DNA from: an uncultured Verrucomicrobiota bacterium
GTDB lineage: Bacteria > Verrucomicrobiota > Verrucomicrobiae > Opitutales > Opitutaceae
Length of the DNA stretch: 6,903 bases
Assembly: GCA_946481225.1 (NCBI GenBank)
Contig: CAMLNJ010000164.1
Coordinates: forward strand, 1-6,903
Reading direction: 5' to 3'
In this document: piece by piece, positions 5,056-6,903 of the stretch
Layout of the letters: every line of letters starts with the position of its first letter
Position numbering within the stretch: position 1 is the first letter of the stretch
The notes under the pieces: model-generated
The model's input: the letters and a program-made list of their open reading frames with translations, nothing else
Databases searched by the model: none
What the model was told of the DNA's origin: nothing
Position numbers and translations under genes: made by a program

Positions 5056-5087
5056 GAGCGAAGGGAATCCGCCCCTTCGCTCTTTTT
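5056..5087 (+). terminator. Rho-independent terminator
   Basis: A perfect 10-bp stem, GAGCGAAGGG (5056-5065) with CCCTTCGCTC (5073-5082), encloses a seven-base loop (AATCCGC) and is followed at once by TTTTT (5083-5087). This is the best regulatory signal in the window. Its T-run marks plus-strand transcription, so it would end the transcript of the 78-residue gene 86 bases upstream. It does not serve glgX, which comes from the other direction. Confidence 0.85.
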
Positions 5088-5287
5088 GTGTCCCGCCCCG
5101 ACGGCCCCGGAGCCATATGGTTTTCGCCGCACCGACATCGCGGTGCGGGCGGCCGCGGCCACCGGGAACCGCGTTTCCGGCACGCCCGCCAAGCGCTCCC
5201 CGGGATCGAGAGCGAGCCCAGGCCGGAGCCCGAGCCAACTCGCTTGTCGGACCGGCTCGTATTCTACTCTCCACTACACGGGTTCGG
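5088..5287. other. Non-coding spacer between convergent transcripts
   Basis: No believable gene is seen; the open frames here are Arg-, Pro- or Gly-rich shadows. It holds one 8-bp hairpin, CCGCACCG (5127-5134) with CGGTGCGG (5141-5148), and short GAGCC/GGCTC and CGCTC/GAGCG inverted repeats. No T-run is found that would give glgX an intrinsic terminator on the minus strand. Confidence 0.5.
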
Positions 5288-6903
5288 CTACGCGGCGCGC
5301 CTCCGCGCCCGCCGAGGCCGGCGCGACCGCGCCTGATCGCCCGAGCCCTCGCGCAGGACAAACATGACCAGGCTGCGCGCCGGCAGCGAGTGCCGCGCGT
5401 CGCCCGCGACCAAGGGCGGCGCATCGACGAATCCCTCCTCGCGGGAGGTGTCGAGCAACGGCGCCCAGCGCACGCGGCGCAAGGAGGGCAGACGCACCTC
5501 GATCTCCTCGTGGTGCGAGTTGAAGTAGAGCAGGAAGGTGTCGTCTCGTTGCGGCCGGCCCTTGGCGTCGGCGATGTGAAGCGCGTCGCCGCAAAGCATC
5601 ATGCCGACCACCCTCGCGAGATCCGCGCCCCACGCGGCGTCGTCCATCTCGGTCCCGTCGACGCCATACCAGGTGATGTCCTTGACGCCGCTGCCGCGCA
5701 GCGGCCGGCCTTGAAAGAACTTCGGCTGGCGGAAAATCACGTGCTCGCGGCGCAGCTCGATCAGCCGTCGGGTGAACTCGAAGAGCGCCTCGCGTTCGGG
5801 GGCCGGGTTCCAGTCGAGCCAGCTCAATTCGTTGTCCTGGCAATAGGCGTTGTTGTTGCCCTGCTGGGTGCAGCCGCGCTCGTCGCCGCCGCGGAGCATG
5901 GGCACGCCCTGCGAGAGCAGCAGCGTGGCGAGGAGGTTGCGCTGCATGCGGCGGCGCAGGGCGAGCACGTCGGCGGGGGCGTCGAGCCCCTCGTGGCCGC
6001 AGTTCCAGGAGTGGTTGTTGCGCTCGCCGTCGCGGTTGTCCTCGCCGTTGGCCTCGTTGTGGCGCTCGTTGAAGGAGAAAAGGTCGCGGAGCGTGAAGCC
6101 GTCGTGGGCGGTGACGAAGTTGATGCTCGCGGCGGGCGTCTTGCTGCTCGCCTCGTAGAGATCGGCGCTGCCGCAGAGGCGGTGCGCCAGCTCGCCCACA
6201 TGGCCGGGGTCGCCCCTCCAGTAGCGGCGGATGGTGTCGCGATAGCGGCCGTTCCACTCGGCCCAGAGCATGGGAAAGTTGCCCACCTGATAGCCGCCCT
6301 CGCCGACATCCCAAGGCTCGGCGATGAGCTTCACCTGCGAGACGATCGGGTCCTGGTGGATCACGTCGAAGAAGGAGCTCAGCTTACGGACCTCGTGGAG
6401 CTCGCGCGCGAGCGCGGAGGCGAGATCGAAGCGGAAGCCGTCGACGTGCATCTGCGTGACCCAGTAACGCAAGCTGTCCATGAGCAGCTGAAGCACGCGC
6501 GGGTGAGGCACGTCGAGGGTGTTGCCCGTGCCGGTGTAGTCCATGTAGTAGCGCGGATTGTCGGCGACCTGGCGGTAGTAGACCCGGTTGTCTATGCCGC
6601 GGAAGGAGAGCGTGGGGCCGAGGTGGTTGCCCTCGGCGGTGTGGTTGTAGACGACGTCGAGAATCACCTCGAGACCGGCGGCGTGGAGGCTCTTCACCAT
6701 GGCCTTGAACTCCTCGACCTGCGCGCCGCGATCGCTGTCGCAGCCGTAGCGCGTCTCGGGCGCGAAGTAGCCGAGGGTGTTGTAGCCCCAATATTCGCGC
6801 AGACCGCGGTCGAGCAGGTGCTGCGAATCGACGAAATGATGCACGGGCATGAGCTCGATCGCGGTCACGCCGAGCTTTTTGAAATACTCGATCGCGGCGG
6901 GGC
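5288..6903 (-). CDS. glgX: Glycogen debranching enzyme GlgX, GH13 family (N-terminus outside window)
   Basis: GlgX hydrolyses alpha-1,6 branch points of glycogen after phosphorylase has shortened the chains, acting in the cytoplasm. The visible 537 residues start mid-protein (PAAIEYFKKLGVTAIELMPV at the right edge) and end with TAG at 5288-5290. Counting from the first complete codon, GH13 region I is DVVYNH (82-87), region II GFRFD with the nucleophile Asp159, region III IAEPWD with the acid/base Glu195, and region IV VTAHDG with Asp267. GlgX/isoamylase-type signatures include YWGYNTLGYFAPETRY, NNHSWNCGHEG and QQGNNNAYCQDNELSWLDW. The family usually has 650-750 residues, so the missing N-terminal part should carry the CBM48-type domain and the start of the barrel. 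Paralogous isoamylase/TreX enzymes are the main alternative. A short Arg-rich tail (SRRPRRARRRAA) ends the protein. No link to NHEJ is implied. Confidence 0.95.
   Translation of the reverse strand, partial: PAAIEYFKKLGVTAIELMPVHHFVDSQHLLDRGLREYWGYNTLGYFAPETRYGCDSDRGAQVEEFKAMVKSLHAAGLEVILDVVYNHTAEGNHLGPTLSFRGIDNRVYYRQVADNPRYYMDYTGTGNTLDVPHPRVLQLLMDSLRYWVTQMHVDGFRFDLASALARELHEVRKLSSFFDVIHQDPIVSQVKLIAEPWDVGEGGYQVGNFPMLWAEWNGRYRDTIRRYWRGDPGHVGELAHRLCGSADLYEASSKTPAASINFVTAHDGFTLRDLFSFNERHNEANGEDNRDGERNNHSWNCGHEGLDAPADVLALRRRMQRNLLATLLLSQGVPMLRGGDERGCTQQGNNNAYCQDNELSWLDWNPAPEREALFEFTRRLIELRREHVIFRQPKFFQGRPLRGSGVKDITWYGVDGTEMDDAAWGADLARVVGMMLCGDALHIADAKGRPQRDDTFLLYFNSHHEEIEVRLPSLRRVRWAPLLDTSREEGFVDAPPLVAGDARHSLPARSLVMFVLREGSGDQARSRRPRRARRRAA

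Noticed and set aside
5088..5336. 82-codon plus-strand frame beginning with GTG
   Set aside because: It begins at the base right after the terminator T-run, lacks a Shine-Dalgarno sequence, is His/Arg/Pro-rich, and overlaps glgX.
4966..5367. 133-codon plus-strand frame whose ATG overlaps the 78-residue gene's stop (ATGA)
   Set aside because: The overlap looks like translational coupling, but the product is Ser/Arg/Pro/Ala low-complexity, runs through the intrinsic terminator at 5056-5087 and overlaps the end of glgX.
4993..5424. 143-codon minus-strand frame past the end of glgX
   Set aside because: An Arg-rich shadow overlapping the glgX 3' end and the terminator region in another frame.

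Overview
The window is high-GC bacterial DNA (about two-thirds G+C by eye), and most of it is a bacterial non-homologous end-joining (NHEJ) locus. The host cannot be fixed from the sequence. The gene style, the near absence of Shine-Dalgarno sequences and the small palindromic repeats would suit a high-GC Verrucomicrobiota (Opitutae-like) genome, but a high-GC proteobacterium is also possible. No RNA gene, CRISPR array, transposase or phage gene was seen.

Layout, left to right. (1) The end of an unidentified acidic, proline-rich protein (1-120, +) overlaps the start of a stand-alone ATP-dependent DNA ligase of the LigD ligase-domain type (98-1192, +). (2) A roughly 395-base gap opens with a cluster of small hairpins that together form a 53-base imperfect palindrome (core 1238-1291). 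It continues through an AT-rich island and a structured leader. (3) An unrecognised 139-residue protein (1588-2007, +) ends 22 bases from the stop of the next gene on the other strand. A strong stem-loop covers both stop codons. (4) On the minus strand, ku (3562-4488) is followed after 17 bases by a two-domain LigD protein, primase-polymerase then 3'-phosphoesterase (2030-3544), with no ligase domain. (5) A structured, divergent intergenic region separates ku from a 78-residue hypothetical gene (4733-4969, +). That gene's 3' flank carries two hairpins and then a textbook intrinsic terminator (5056-5087). (6) After about 200 bases without a gene comes the 3' part of a minus-strand glycogen debranching enzyme, glgX (5288 to past the right edge).

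How the genes work together. Ku would bind and bridge DNA ends, the polymerase-phosphoesterase would trim and fill them, and the separate ligase would seal them. The three activities that Mycobacterium joins in one Pol-PE-Lig LigD are here on two proteins, encoded on opposite strands about 0.8 kb apart with an unknown gene between them. The split LigD, the two unknown small genes beside ku and ligD, and the palindromic element after the ligase are the parts most worth following up. glgX belongs to glycogen metabolism and is probably only a neighbour.
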